DNA of 64,000 bases, taken from assembly GCA_050012775.1 (NCBI GenBank), contig JBEKGN010000017.1, positions 35,675 to 99,674 on the forward strand. Reading direction: 5' to 3'. A model generated the notes under the pieces. The model saw nothing but the letters and a program-made list of their open reading frames with translations, was not told the DNA's origin and did no database searches. The stretch is from Roseiarcus sp050012775 (GTDB taxonomy: Bacteria > Pseudomonadota > Alphaproteobacteria > Rhizobiales > Beijerinckiaceae). Of this stretch, positions 17,524-27,231 are shown piece by piece. Numbering within the stretch: position 1 is the first letter of the stretch; every line of letters starts with the position of its first letter. The position numbers and the translations under genes are program-made.

Positions 17524-18506
17524 GCGACGCCGCGCCCGCCCGCGCCGAATCTCGTCGAACCCGCGCGGCGCCGCGGGTCTCGGGCCGCGCCTTGCGCGCC
17601 GTTCTGCCCGCTCTGTCGCTGGCGCTGATCGTTTTGGCCATCGACTGGGTCAATCCGCGCGCGATCAGCTATTTCGGCTTCAATCTGATGCTCAATCTCG
17701 CGGTGCCCGTCGCCTTCGCGACGATCGCGCAGATGTTCGTCATCACGGTCAACGATCTCGATCTGTCGCTCGGGCCGTTCATCGGCTTTTGCGGCTGCGT
17801 CGTCGCGACGTGGCTGCGCGACGCGCCCTTGCTGGGGGCGGCGGCGCTGGCGGGCGGAGTCGCCGCCTATGCGCTGGTCGGCGCGATCATTCACTTGCGC
17901 CAATTGCCGTCGATCGTGGTGACCCTGGGCATGCTGTTCGTCTGGCAGGGATTGGCGATCCTTCTCCTGCCGACTCCCGGCGGCAAGGCGCCGGAATGGC
18001 TGCACGCCATCGTCGCCGTGAAGACGCCTTTCGTTCCCTGGCCGATCGTCGTGGTCGCCCTTCTCGCCGCGCTCGCGCATTTCGGGCTGATGCGCACCTC
18101 CTACGGCGCGATCCTGCGCGGCGCCGGCGGCAACCCGATCGCGGTGGCGCGCGCCGGCTGGTCGGTGCTGTGGGCCAAGACCTTGATGTTTGCGCTTTGC
18201 GGCCTGTTCGGCGTCTTCGCGAGCCTCGCCCTGATCGGACTGACGACTTCGGCCGACGCGACGCTGGGGCGAGGCTACACGCTGCAGTCGATCGCCGGCG
18301 TCATTCTGGGCGGCGGCGAGTTCGTCGGCGGGCGGGTCTCGCCGATCGGCGCGGTGATCGGCGCCTTGACGCTGACGATGGCCGGGTCGCTGCTCAACTT
18401 CATGCGCATCTCGCCGGACTGGCAGGTCGGCGCGCAGGGGGCGATCCTCATCGCGGTGCTCGCCGCGCGCGTCTTGATCAATCGCCTCGAGGAGCGCCGG
18501 AGATGA
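17520..18506 (+). CDS. Sugar ABC transporter permease 1
   Basis: A 328-residue inner-membrane permease of the RbsC/BPD_transp_2 family with eight or more hydrophobic helices. Diagnostic stretches are ITVNDLDLSLGPFIGF (the conserved D-L-S-G region), LPSIVVTLGMLFVWQG and GGNPIAVARAGW, and the late GVILGGGEFVGGRVSPIGAV. Its ATG lies inside the ATPase stop (ATGA). A second, different permease follows, also overlapped by ATGA, so the channel is probably a heterodimer. Confidence 0.92.
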   Translation: MSDAAPARAESRRTRAAPRVSGRALRAVLPALSLALIVLAIDWVNPRAISYFGFNLMLNLAVPVAFATIAQMFVITVNDLDLSLGPFIGFCGCVVATWLRDAPLLGAAALAGGVAAYALVGAIIHLRQLPSIVVTLGMLFVWQGLAILLLPTPGGKAPEWLHAIVAVKTPFVPWPIVVVALLAALAHFGLMRTSYGAILRGAGGNPIAVARAGWSVLWAKTLMFALCGLFGVFASLALIGLTTSADATLGRGYTLQSIAGVILGGGEFVGGRVSPIGAVIGALTLTMAGSLLNFMRISPDWQVGAQGAILIAVLAARVLINRLEERRR

Positions 18507-19453
18507 GGGTTCTTCGCCGCTGGTTCGCCGCCTATCCCTGGATCGGATCGTTTGTCGGCGCGCTGCTGGTGTGGCTCGCCGCGATTCTCTTCACCGGCGG
18601 CCATGGCGCCGGCGGCATGATCACGGCGGCGCTGGCGCTGGCGGCCTTCACGGTCGTCGTCGGCGTCGCCCAGATGTTCGTCATCGCTTTGGGGCCGGGC
18701 AACGTCGATCTTTCCTTGCCCGCCAATATCGGCCTCGCCAGCGCCGTCGCGATGAAGGTCATGGACGGGTCGGACAGCCGGGTGGCGCTCGGCGTCGCCG
18801 CCGCCGTCGCCTCCGGCACCCTCGTCGGCCTCGGCTCCTATCTGCTGATCCGCCTGCTGCGCATCCCGCCGATCATCGCCACGCTTTCGGCGAGCTTCAT
18901 CATCCAGTCCGTGGGCATCAGCTACGGCCGGGGCTTGCAGGTCAAGCCGCCGGAGGGCTTCGCCGATTTTTGCATCGCCGAGATCGGCGGCGCGCCCGTT
19001 GTCGCGTTATGCGCGCTGGTCTTCGCCGCGATCGCGCATGGGCTGCTGACGAAGACCATTTATGGCCGCTCGGTCCTGGCGATCGGCCAGAATCCGCGCG
19101 CCGCCTGGCTCGCCGGGATCGACGTCGAACGCATCAGGCTATTGACCTATGTGCAGTGCGGCGCGCTCGGCGGCCTCTGCGGCGCGCTGCTGGCGGGCTA
19201 TTTCCGCGGCTCGTCGCTCGAAATCGGCGACGAATATCTCCTGACCTCGATCGCCGTGGTCGTCATCGGCGGGACTTCGGTGGCCGGCGGCAAAGCCAAC
19301 ATCCCCGGCGTATGGGGCGCCTCGCTGTTCCTGGTCCTGCTGCTCACCATGCTCAACACCTTCGGCGTGAGCGCGGGGCTGCGCCTCGTGCTCACCGGCG
19401 CGGTCATCATCGGCGTGATCGTCGCGGCAGGGGGCGAAGCGCGCGGGCGCTGA
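18503..19453 (+). CDS. Sugar ABC transporter permease 2
   Basis: A 316-residue homologue of permease 1. It shows VIALGPGNVDLSLPANIGLA, IPPIIATLSASFIIQSVG, AIGQNPRAAWLAGID and VVIGGTSVAGGKANIPGVWG, all family landmarks, across eight or more hydrophobic helices. ATG 18503 overlaps the preceding TGA. This is the last gene of the importer; the formaldehyde dehydrogenase gene follows 137 nt later on the same strand and might be read from the same message or its own promoter. Confidence 0.92.
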   Translation: MRVLRRWFAAYPWIGSFVGALLVWLAAILFTGGHGAGGMITAALALAAFTVVVGVAQMFVIALGPGNVDLSLPANIGLASAVAMKVMDGSDSRVALGVAAAVASGTLVGLGSYLLIRLLRIPPIIATLSASFIIQSVGISYGRGLQVKPPEGFADFCIAEIGGAPVVALCALVFAAIAHGLLTKTIYGRSVLAIGQNPRAAWLAGIDVERIRLLTYVQCGALGGLCGALLAGYFRGSSLEIGDEYLLTSIAVVVIGGTSVAGGKANIPGVWGASLFLVLLLTMLNTFGVSAGLRLVLTGAVIIGVIVAAGGEARGR

Positions 19454-19590
19454 CTTCGAGGGCGAAGCGGCCGATGCCGCGCCTTTTTCGTCGCACGCCT
19501 TTCACGCCCGACGACGAAAAGCTAAACGGAGGAGAGGGGCGCCGGCAGGCGCCGCCGCGAACCGTTCGACACACTGTTGGGAGACGCTCG

Positions 19591-20718
19591 ATGAAGACCC
19601 GCGCCGCCGTCGCCGTCGCCGCCGGCAAGCCGCTCGAAATCATGGAGGTCGACCTCGACGGGCCGCGCGAGGGCGAGGTTCTCGTCGAGATCAAGGCAAG
19701 CGGCGTCTGTCATACCGACGATTTCACCCTTTCGGGCGCCGATCCCGAGGGGTTGTTCCCGTCGATTCTCGGCCACGAGGGCGCAGGAATCGTCGTCGAC
19801 GTCGGCAGGAACGTCACGAGCGTCAAGAAGGGCGATCACGTCATCCCGCTCTACACGCCCGAATGCCGGCAATGTCCTTCGTGCCTGTCGCGCAAGACCA
19901 ACCTGTGCACGGCGATCCGCGCCACCCAGGGGCAGGGCCTGATGCCCGACGGCACGAGCCGCTTCTCCATCGGCAAGGAGCGGATCTTCCACTACATGGG
20001 CTGCTCGACCTTCTCCAATTTCACCGTGCTGCCGGAAATCGCGCTCGCCAAGATCGATCCGGCGGCGCCCTTCGACAAGATCTGTTACGTCGGCTGCGGC
20101 GTCACCACCGGCATCGGCGCGGTGATCAACACCGCCAAGGTCGAGATCGGCGCCAGCGCGGCGGTGTTCGGGCTGGGCGGCATCGGCCTCAACGTCATCC
20201 AGGGCTTGAGGCTCGCCGGCGCGTCGATGATCATCGGCGTCGACGTCAACGCCGACAAGAAGGCCTGGGGCGAACGCTTTGGCATGACGCATTTCGTCAA
20301 TCCGAACGAGATCGAAGGCGACCTCGTCGCCCATCTCGTTGACATGACCAAACGCGGCGCCGACCAGATCGGCGGCGCCGACTACACCTTCGATTGCACG
20401 GGAAACGTCAAGGTGATGCGGCAGGCGCTCGAAGCGGCGCATCGCGGCTGGGGACAGTCGATCGTCATCGGCGTCGCCGGCGCGGGCCAGGAAATCTCGA
20501 CGCGTCCGTTCCAGCTGGTGACCGGCCGGGTGTGGAAAGGCACGGCCTTCGGCGGCGCGAGGGGACGCACCGACGTGCCCCGCATCGTCGACTGGTACAT
20601 GGCGGGTCGAATCGAGATCGATCCGATGATCACCCACACGCTGCCGCTCGAGGGGATCAACCATGCCTTCGCTCTGATGCGCGAGGGCAAGTCGATCCGC
20701 AGCGTCATCGTCTATTAG
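19591..20718 (+). CDS. S-(hydroxymethyl)glutathione dehydrogenase (class III alcohol dehydrogenase)
   Basis: A 375-residue zinc enzyme that oxidises the formaldehyde-glutathione adduct to S-formylglutathione with NAD. Catalytic zinc ligands are in SGVCHTDDF, GHEGAG and CYVGCGVTTGIG; the structural zinc is bound by the four cysteines of PECRQCPSCLSRKTNLC. The Rossmann motif is FGLGGIGLNV. Length is that of FrmA/AdhC. ATG 19591 follows TTGGGAGACGCTCG. No S-formylglutathione hydrolase gene is adjacent. Its position behind a sugar-type importer is unusual and may reflect oxidation of a formaldehyde-releasing substrate. Confidence 0.93.
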   Translation: MKTRAAVAVAAGKPLEIMEVDLDGPREGEVLVEIKASGVCHTDDFTLSGADPEGLFPSILGHEGAGIVVDVGRNVTSVKKGDHVIPLYTPECRQCPSCLSRKTNLCTAIRATQGQGLMPDGTSRFSIGKERIFHYMGCSTFSNFTVLPEIALAKIDPAAPFDKICYVGCGVTTGIGAVINTAKVEIGASAAVFGLGGIGLNVIQGLRLAGASMIIGVDVNADKKAWGERFGMTHFVNPNEIEGDLVAHLVDMTKRGADQIGGADYTFDCTGNVKVMRQALEAAHRGWGQSIVIGVAGAGQEISTRPFQLVTGRVWKGTAFGGARGRTDVPRIVDWYMAGRIEIDPMITHTLPLEGINHAFALMREGKSIRSVIVY

Positions 20719-20806
20719 CGCGGGCGTCGCTTCCGCGAATCGGGCCTCTCATCTAAGCTTCTGTTCGAGCGCGGCCTTTTATCGAGTTCCGGCGGGAGAC
20801 ACGTCA

Positions 20807-21460
20807 CTGGAAACCGCCCTTTATCTTCCGGTCAAGCGCCATCTGGAAGGCCTCGGCTATTCCGTCAAAGGCGAAATCGGCGGCTGCGATCTCGTCGGCC
20901 TCAGCGAGGGCGATCCGCCGGTCATTGTCATCGGCGAGCTGAAGCTGACGTTCACCTTCGACCTCGTGCTGCAGGGCGTCGACCGGGCCGGGGTGGGCGA
21001 CGAAGTCTGGCTCGCCGCGCGGCTTTCGCGCAGCGGCAAGGGGCGCGAGGGCGATCCGCGTTTCCGCAACCTGTGCCGGCGTCTCGGCTTCGGGCTCCTC
21101 GGCGTCGCGGCGAACGGCGAAGTCCATGTTCTGCTCAGCCCGGTCGCGCCGGCTCCGCGCCGCGATCCCAAGCGCCGATCCCGGATCGTCGAGGAACACC
21201 AGCGCCGGCGAGGCGATCCGAATGCGGGCGGCGGCTCGCGTCGGCCGATCATGACGGCCTATCGACAGCAGGCGCTGATCTGCGCGGCGGCGCTCGCCGC
21301 CGGCCCGTCGCGACCGCGCGATCTTAAAGGCCGCGCGCCCGACGCGCCGAAGATTCTCCTAAGCAACGTCTACGGTTGGTTCGACCGGCCGGGCCGCGGC
21401 CTCTATGCGCTGAACGAAGCGGGCAGGGCCGCGCTGCGGCAGTGGCCGCAGCGGGAGTGA
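20807..21460 (+). CDS. DUF2161 family protein with apparent CTG start
   Basis: A roughly 217-residue protein of the DUF2161 family, which I recall as PD-(D/E)XK nuclease-like. The N-terminal part reads ALYLPVKRHLEGLGYSVKGE, then GGCDLVGL and VIGELKLTF, giving a D...ExK arrangement. The C-terminal domain has ILLSNVYGWFDRPGRGLYAL. No ATG, GTG or TTG lies in frame upstream of the conserved N-terminus; a CTG at 20807 follows GGGAG by 8 nt and matches the expected start. GTG 20966 would remove the nuclease-like half. Function is unknown. Confidence 0.75.
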   Translation: METALYLPVKRHLEGLGYSVKGEIGGCDLVGLSEGDPPVIVIGELKLTFTFDLVLQGVDRAGVGDEVWLAARLSRSGKGREGDPRFRNLCRRLGFGLLGVAANGEVHVLLSPVAPAPRRDPKRRSRIVEEHQRRRGDPNAGGGSRRPIMTAYRQQALICAAALAAGPSRPRDLKGRAPDAPKILLSNVYGWFDRPGRGLYALNEAGRAALRQWPQRE

Positions 21461-21539
21461 CGTGCAGGCTCCGGAGGTCGGAAAACTCGGCCATGGCGAC
21501 GATCGGCCGTCGCGACGGTCGCAAACGAGGGGAACGTCC

Positions 21540-22025
21540 ATGCGACGCAGAACATTGATCGCGGGCGCGGCGCTGCTCAGCGCCGCGCCGCTCGTCTCGA
21601 GGACGGCGAGCGCCGCGGGAGAATCGGTCGCCAATCTTTTCGCGCAAACGCTCAGCGCGCATGATCTCGAGGCCTTCGCCGCGCTGTTCGCGGATCAATA
21701 CGTCAATCACCAGTCGAGCGCCGCAGCGCCGGCCCCGCCTCCCGGCGCCTCGCCAAAGACCGCGACGGTCGCTTTCTTCGCGGCGCGGCTGAAGGGCTTG
21801 CCAGATTTGACGGTTACGATCGAGGCGATGGTCGAACAGGACGATCGCGTCGCCGCCAGCTTCCTCTACGAAGGCACGCACCAAGGCGTCTTTTTCGGCG
21901 TCGCGCCGACGGGGAAGAGGCTGCGTTTCACCTCCTGCGATATCTTCCGCGTCTCCAGCGGGCGGATCGCCGAGCATTGGGGGATGGGCGACATCGCCGG
22001 CGTCATGGCGCAGCTGAAGGGCTAG
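21540..22025 (+). CDS. Exported SnoaL-like protein
   Basis: A 161-residue protein with a signal peptide (MRRRTLIAGAALLSAAPLVS, cleavage likely after ASAA) followed by a SnoaL/NTF2-like alpha+beta barrel: LSAHDLEAFAALFADQYVNH, FFAARLKGLPDLTVTIEAMV, and WGMGDIAGVMAQL at the end. The family includes polyketide cyclases and many uncharacterised small-molecule-binding proteins. ATG 21540 follows GAGGGGAACGTCC. It stands in the same direction as the DUF2161 gene, 79 nt later. No ligand or partner can be named. Confidence 0.8.
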   Translation: MRRRTLIAGAALLSAAPLVSRTASAAGESVANLFAQTLSAHDLEAFAALFADQYVNHQSSAAAPAPPPGASPKTATVAFFAARLKGLPDLTVTIEAMVEQDDRVAASFLYEGTHQGVFFGVAPTGKRLRFTSCDIFRVSSGRIAEHWGMGDIAGVMAQLKG

Positions 22026-22092
22026 GGCGGGCGCCGAGGCGGTCCTCCATCTCAAGTCGCGAGGAAAACAATTCGAAGACCGCTTCAGCGTC

Positions 22093-22284
22093 AATAAAAC
22101 GATTACGGCCGGATGAATGCTTTATTGTTCTCCAGAAACAATCCGAACTTCCGCCGCATCGACTGCATTGCCGCTTCGCCGCTGGCAACGACATTACAAA
22201 TTCGTTATGTTCGCCGCGCCGCGATCTTATTTAAGCTTTGCGAAAGGGTCGGCTTCTAGCGTCCTCGATGAGGCGACTCGCCTC
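22093..22284. promoter_or_regulatory. Leader region with shared 12-mer and palindrome
   Basis: The 280-nt gap before the 76-residue protein gene is clearly AT-richer than its surroundings. It holds AATAAAACGATT (22093-22104, identical to 9515-9526), an inverted repeat ATTGTT...AACAAT just downstream, and a near-perfect palindrome GAGGCGA-C-TCGCCTC at 22270-22284. The palindrome is 22 nt before ATG 22306, close to the GAGGA ribosome site, where a repressor or a translation-control hairpin could act. No regulator is identified. Confidence 0.4.
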
Positions 22285-22305
22285 TAACCAACGAGGATAT
22301 AGATC

Positions 22306-22536
22306 ATGAACGTTTCCGCAACCGGTTCGGCGTCCGCCAATGTTCCCGCGCCCCAGACGGCGGCGGCGGCCAATGCGAGGGCCGCCGACGGCGACTATTT
22401 GAAGCCCAACATGCAGACATCGCAAACCAAGGACTCGAACGGCGACTACAAGCCGACGGCCGCCGCCAGCTCTCCCGCCGCCACGAGTTCCAGCAACGTC
22501 CAGGCGGCGCTGACCTCGCTCGCCAAGGGCGGCTGA
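22306..22536 (+). CDS. Small low-complexity hypothetical protein
   Basis: A 76-residue protein rich in Ala, Ser, Thr and Asn, opening MNVSATGSASANVPAPQ and ending VQAALTSLAKGG. It has no signal peptide, no membrane segment and is predicted to be largely disordered. ATG 22306 is preceded by GAGGATATAGATC. Composition suggests an abundant small protein of unknown role. A long AT-rich leader with a palindrome lies before it. Convergent with mazG. Confidence 0.6.
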   Translation: MNVSATGSASANVPAPQTAAAANARAADGDYLKPNMQTSQTKDSNGDYKPTAAASSPAATSSSNVQAALTSLAKGG

Positions 22537-22573
22537 AGCCGATCCCCGCGCATCGATCGCGCGCCGCCGCCCT

Positions 22574-23407
<834 letters not shown>

Positions 23408-23437
23408 GGGGCGAATTCCCTCGCGGCGATAGCGGAG

Positions 23438-23462
23438 CCCTTCCCCCCCAAGGGGGGAAGGG
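23438..23462. repeat. Perfect 11-bp-arm palindrome with CAA loop
   Basis: CCCTTCCCCCC and GGGGGGAAGGG are separated by three bases between mazG and the cold-shock gene. There is no T-run on either strand, so it is not a standard intrinsic terminator. A related imperfect palindrome occurs at 43929-43950. Both resemble the short intergenic palindromic repeats scattered through Hyphomicrobiales genomes. Confidence 0.6.
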
Positions 23463-23505
23463 AGCGCCGTTCAATTCGGCTGAGGCGAGGCCTTGGGAGC
23501 GAGCG

Positions 23506-24174
23506 TCAGAGCGAGATCGAAATGGCCTCGCGGCCCTTCGGCGTGTCGACGACGCGCATGTTCACCTGCTGGCCCTCGGCCAGATGGGAAATGCCCGCCG
23601 GCCCGAGGACGGAGATATGGACGAACACGTCCTTGCCGCCGTCGTCGCTCGCCACGAAACCGAAGCCCTTGGCGTCGTCGAACCACTTGACCTTGCCGCC
23701 GACGGCGACCGCGGTCGAGGGATCGGGGGCGACGCGGCGCGGGGGACGCGGCGCATCGCTGAACGAACGCTGCGGGCGCTCGACGATTCCGGCGGCGTCG
23801 ACCTCGACGACGCGCGTCACCTGCGCGCCCTTGGCGCCGGCGCCGACGGTCACCTTGAGCTTGGCCCCCGCCGGGACGTTTTCATGTCCCGAGGCGTGCA
23901 AGGCGTTGGCGTGCAGAAAAGCGTCGCCCTGGCCGTTCGCCAATTCGACGAATCCGTAACCCTTGTCCGCCTTGAACCATTTCACGACGGCGTCGACCGT
24001 CGGTCCGCTGACCGCCGCGGAAGGCGCCGCGCCGCCGAGCGACGGTCCGCCAAATCCGCTGTCAGGGGCGCCGCCGAAACCACGCGACGAACGCGGCTTC
24101 GGCTCGTAGGGCATCGGCCCGTCGTCGTCGAAACCGCGCTTGCGAGGCGCCCGAAAATCCTTACCCTTGCTCAT
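23506..24174 (-). CDS. Double cold-shock-domain protein
   Basis: A 222-residue protein with two cold-shock domains joined by a proline-rich linker. CSD1 (about 60-125) reads AVVKWFKADKGYGFVEL with GDAFLHANAL; CSD2 (about 155-220) reads GKVKWFDDAKGFGFVAS with KDVFVHISVL. RNP1 and RNP2 motifs are intact in both. The first 58 residues are basic, glycine/proline-rich and probably disordered. It would bind single-stranded nucleic acid in the cytoplasm as an RNA chaperone. A second double-CSD protein is encoded at 34319-34909. Confidence 0.9.
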   Translation of the reverse strand: MSKGKDFRAPRKRGFDDDGPMPYEPKPRSSRGFGGAPDSGFGGPSLGGAAPSAAVSGPTVDAVVKWFKADKGYGFVELANGQGDAFLHANALHASGHENVPAGAKLKVTVGAGAKGAQVTRVVEVDAAGIVERPQRSFSDAPRPPRRVAPDPSTAVAVGGKVKWFDDAKGFGFVASDDGGKDVFVHISVLGPAGISHLAEGQQVNMRVVDTPKGREAISISL

Positions 24175-24702
24175 GTGAAACTATTTCTCCGCCCGATAAA
24201 ACCTTGATGTCGTCTCCGCCTCTGTCGGAAACGGTTCCGCCGCATCGCCGACCGCCGGCGAAACCTCGCTGCGGCGCGTCGTTCGCGCCGGAAATTTTGG
24301 GGATAGGTGAGGGGCGTCCGCCCATGCGCTCATCGACAGCCCGCTCAAAGGCCGCGTCCCTCGCCAAGACAAAGCGAATCGCGCGCCCACATGGCGTCGC
24401 AAGCAGGCAAAGCCGCGAACACCCGACACACGGTCGGGGGAAAAACAAGACAACTCGATCGCATCATCCAAGCCTGCTCGGCCGCATCGCACTGCGTTCA
24501 GTAGACCGCGCTGGTTTATTCTAGCTCATCTTTCTGGCTTTCGCCAGACCATTCGCTCGACGGTTGCGAGGATTTGTAAGCGTCGCCGGGGCGGTTCTCG
24601 AACTCGGGCCGCGGCTCGGCGGCAAGATCGAGCGGACGCGAGGCCAAGCAAAACCGAGGCGTTGTGCGGACGACGCCGATTCGATTTGGGCCGCAGACGC
24701 CT
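24175..24702. other. Gene-poor region between cold-shock gene and small membrane protein gene
   Basis: About 530 bp in which no frame on either strand shows convincing coding character, although several short open frames exist. Next to the cold-shock gene (minus strand) it probably supplies a promoter and leader; AT-rich TTTTATC lies about 30 nt before that start. I see no RNA gene or repeat. Confidence 0.4.
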
Positions 24703-24990
24703 TCAGCGTCCGCTTTGCTGGCTCTCACAGGGCGAAATGACGACGGTCTGGCCTTTGATCGACCCCGTCGTCGCGTAATCGATCGTGTTGAAAATCGGGA
24801 CGCCGTGCGTCGCGGCCTTCGTTTCCCCGGCGCTCGGATCGACCAGCGCGACCAGGGAGGGCGACGCGCTCGCGGCGTAGCGCTCGGCGCCCTGACCGAT
24901 CATCACGCAGGCGAGCGCGATCGCGACCGCGACGATGGCTGTGAACTCCAGTTGTCTGATCCAGCGCAGCCGGTCGAAGCCCCAATTCAT
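24703..24990 (-). CDS. Small single-pass membrane hypothetical protein
   Basis: A 95-residue protein with one hydrophobic helix near the N-terminus (FTAIVAVAIALACVMIG, about residues 16-32) following a positively charged start MNWGFDRLRWIRQ, so the N-terminus is likely cytoplasmic and the C-terminal 60 residues periplasmic. The C-terminal part (SLVALVDPSAGETKAA) has no recognised domain. ATG 24990. It lies 108 nt downstream of the parE stop on the same strand and may be a separate unit. Confidence 0.6.
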   Translation of the reverse strand: MNWGFDRLRWIRQLEFTAIVAVAIALACVMIGQGAERYAASASPSLVALVDPSAGETKAATHGVPIFNTIDYATTGSIKGQTVVISPCESQQSGR

Positions 24991-25097
24991 CGCAAACCCT
25001 CGGGTCGCGGCGCCGATCCAAGTCCCAGATGCTCAAGACCGCCGGCGCCCACGACGAATTTATCGTCATTGGGGTAAACGAATCCTTGCCAAGGCGA

Positions 25098-27137
25098 TTA
25101 AATATCGACGAGTTCGCGCGCCTGCGCCGCGCGATCCTGAATGAAGGCGAAGCGCGCCTCGGGCTTGGTCCCCATCAGGCGTTCGACCGCGTCGGCCGTC
25201 TCGGCGCCCTCGTCCTCGACGAGCGCGACGCGCAGCAGCGTGCGTTTGGCCGGGTCCATGGTCGTGTCGCGCAGATCGCGCATCGACATTTCGCCCAGGC
25301 CCTTGAACCGGCTGACGTCGATCGCGCCGCGGCCGGAAAAGCCCGACTTCAGCAGTTGCTCCTTATGCGCGTCGTCGCGCGCGTAGAGCGACTTGCCGCC
25401 CTGGGTCAGCCGAAAGAGCGGCGGCGCGGCGAGATAGAGATGGCCTTCCTCGACCAGCTTCGGCGTCTGGCGATAGAAGAACGTGATCAGCAGCGCGGCG
25501 ATATGGGCGCCGTCGACGTCGGCGTCGGTCATGATGATGATCTTGTCGTAGCGCAGATCGGCGGAGCGGTAATGCGACCCCGATCCCGCGCCGAGCGCCT
25601 GCATGAGGTCGGCGAGCTGCTGGTTCTGCGCGAGCTTGTCGCGCGTCGCCGAGGCGACGTTGAGGATCTTGCCGCGCAACGGCAGGATCGCCTGGCTCGC
25701 GCGGTCGCGCGCCTGCTTGGCCGATCCGCCTGCCGAATCGCCTTCGACAATAAAGAGTTCAGAGCCTTGCGCCGATGTGTTCGTGCAGTCCGCGAGCTTG
25801 CCGGGCAGGCGCAATTTGCGCACCGCGGTTTTGCGCGCGACGTCCTTCTCCATGCGGCGGCGCAGGCGCTCCTCGGCGCGCTCGAGCGAGAAATCGAGCA
25901 GCTTGGCGGCCTGGCTCGGCGCGGCGACGAGCCAGTGATCGAAGGCGTCGCGAACGATCGTTTCGACGATCCGCGCGGCCTCGGCGGTTTGCAGGCGCCC
26001 CTTGTTCTGGCCCTGGAACTCCGGCTCGCGGATGAAGATCGAAATGAGCGCGGCGCAATTGGCCATCACGTCGTCGGTGGTCAGGGCGCTCGCCCGTTTG
26101 GCCTGGCCGATGCGCTCGGCGTGATCTTTCAGGCCGCGCAGCAGCGCGCCGCGCAGGCCCGCTTCGTGCGTGCCGCCGTCGGGCGTCGGAATGGTGTTGC
26201 AATAGGAATGGACGAAGCCGTCCTCGACCGCCGTCCAGGCGATCGCCCATTCGACCGAGCCGTGCTTGCCCTCTTTCTCCACCTTGCCGGTGAAGACCTG
26301 GTCGACCACCAGTTCCTGACCCTCGATGTCGGCGGCGAGGTAATCCTTCAGGCCGCCGGGGAAGCGAAAGACCGCCTCGGCGGGAACCTTGCCCTGCGAA
26401 TCGACGAGGCCGGGCGCGCAGCGCCAGCGGATTTCGACGCCGCCGAAGAGATAGGCCTTCGAACGCGTCATCTTGAACAGTCGCGCCGGGTCGAATTTCA
26501 CGCCCGCGCCGAAAATCTGCTCGTCGGGAAGAAAGCGCACCTTGGTGCCGCGCCGATTGGGCGCCTTGCCGACGATTTCGAGCTTGGTGACGGGATGGCC
26601 GCGCTCGAAGGCCTGCCGGTACAGCGTCTGCCCGCGCGCCACCTCGACCTCGGTGCGCGCGGAGAGGGCGTTGACCACGGAGACGCCGACGCCGTGCAGG
26701 CCGCCCGAGGTCTCGTAGGCGCCGCTGTCGAATTTGCCGCCGGCGTGCAGCTTGGTCATGATGATTTCCAGCGCCGACTTGCCGGGAAATTTCGGATGGG
26801 GGTCGACCGGCATGCCGCGCCCGTTGTCGGTGACGCTGAGCCAGCCGCCGTCCTCCAGCGAGACTTCGATGAAAGTCGCGTGGCCCGCCACCGCCTCGTC
26901 CATCGCGTTGTCGATCACTTCGGCGAAGAGATGATGCAGGCCGTTGGAATCGGCGCCGCCGATATACATGCCGGGGCGGCGGCGCACCGGCTCGAGCCCC
27001 TCGAGCACCTCGATCGAGGACGCATTGTATTCGCTCTCGCCGGGCGTGCCGACCCGGACGGCGGGCGCCTTGCCTTTTTGGGGAACGGGCTTGCGGCGCT
27101 GCGCGGCGGCGGCGCCGCCAAATAGATCGTCGGTCAT
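25098..27137 (-). CDS. parE: DNA topoisomerase IV subunit B (ParE)
   Basis: A 679-residue GHKL-type ATPase subunit that, with ParC, decatenates daughter chromosomes. ATPase domain: LEPVRRRPGMYIGG, VIDNAMDEAVAGHA (N-box, catalytic Glu), DNGRGMPVD, and GGLHGVGVSVVNALS. Toprim domain: TSAQGSELFIVEGDSAGGSA, ILPLRGKILNV, and MTDADVDGAHI. IDNAMDEA and total length separate ParE from the longer GyrB. ATG 27137 is used. It heads a minus-strand group whose gene order does not suggest tight coupling. Confidence 0.95.
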   Translation of the reverse strand: MTDDLFGGAAAAQRRKPVPQKGKAPAVRVGTPGESEYNASSIEVLEGLEPVRRRPGMYIGGADSNGLHHLFAEVIDNAMDEAVAGHATFIEVSLEDGGWLSVTDNGRGMPVDPHPKFPGKSALEIIMTKLHAGGKFDSGAYETSGGLHGVGVSVVNALSARTEVEVARGQTLYRQAFERGHPVTKLEIVGKAPNRRGTKVRFLPDEQIFGAGVKFDPARLFKMTRSKAYLFGGVEIRWRCAPGLVDSQGKVPAEAVFRFPGGLKDYLAADIEGQELVVDQVFTGKVEKEGKHGSVEWAIAWTAVEDGFVHSYCNTIPTPDGGTHEAGLRGALLRGLKDHAERIGQAKRASALTTDDVMANCAALISIFIREPEFQGQNKGRLQTAEAARIVETIVRDAFDHWLVAAPSQAAKLLDFSLERAEERLRRRMEKDVARKTAVRKLRLPGKLADCTNTSAQGSELFIVEGDSAGGSAKQARDRASQAILPLRGKILNVASATRDKLAQNQQLADLMQALGAGSGSHYRSADLRYDKIIIMTDADVDGAHIAALLITFFYRQTPKLVEEGHLYLAAPPLFRLTQGGKSLYARDDAHKEQLLKSGFSGRGAIDVSRFKGLGEMSMRDLRDTTMDPAKRTLLRVALVEDEGAETADAVERLMGTKPEARFAFIQDRAAQARELVDI

Positions 27138-27231
27138 TCGTGCTTCTGGCGTCCGATTCGGGAAAATCTCACCCTAGCACAGACCGAGAGGGAACGAAAA
27201 GAGAACGGACGCCATCGACTCGAGGCCGGGG

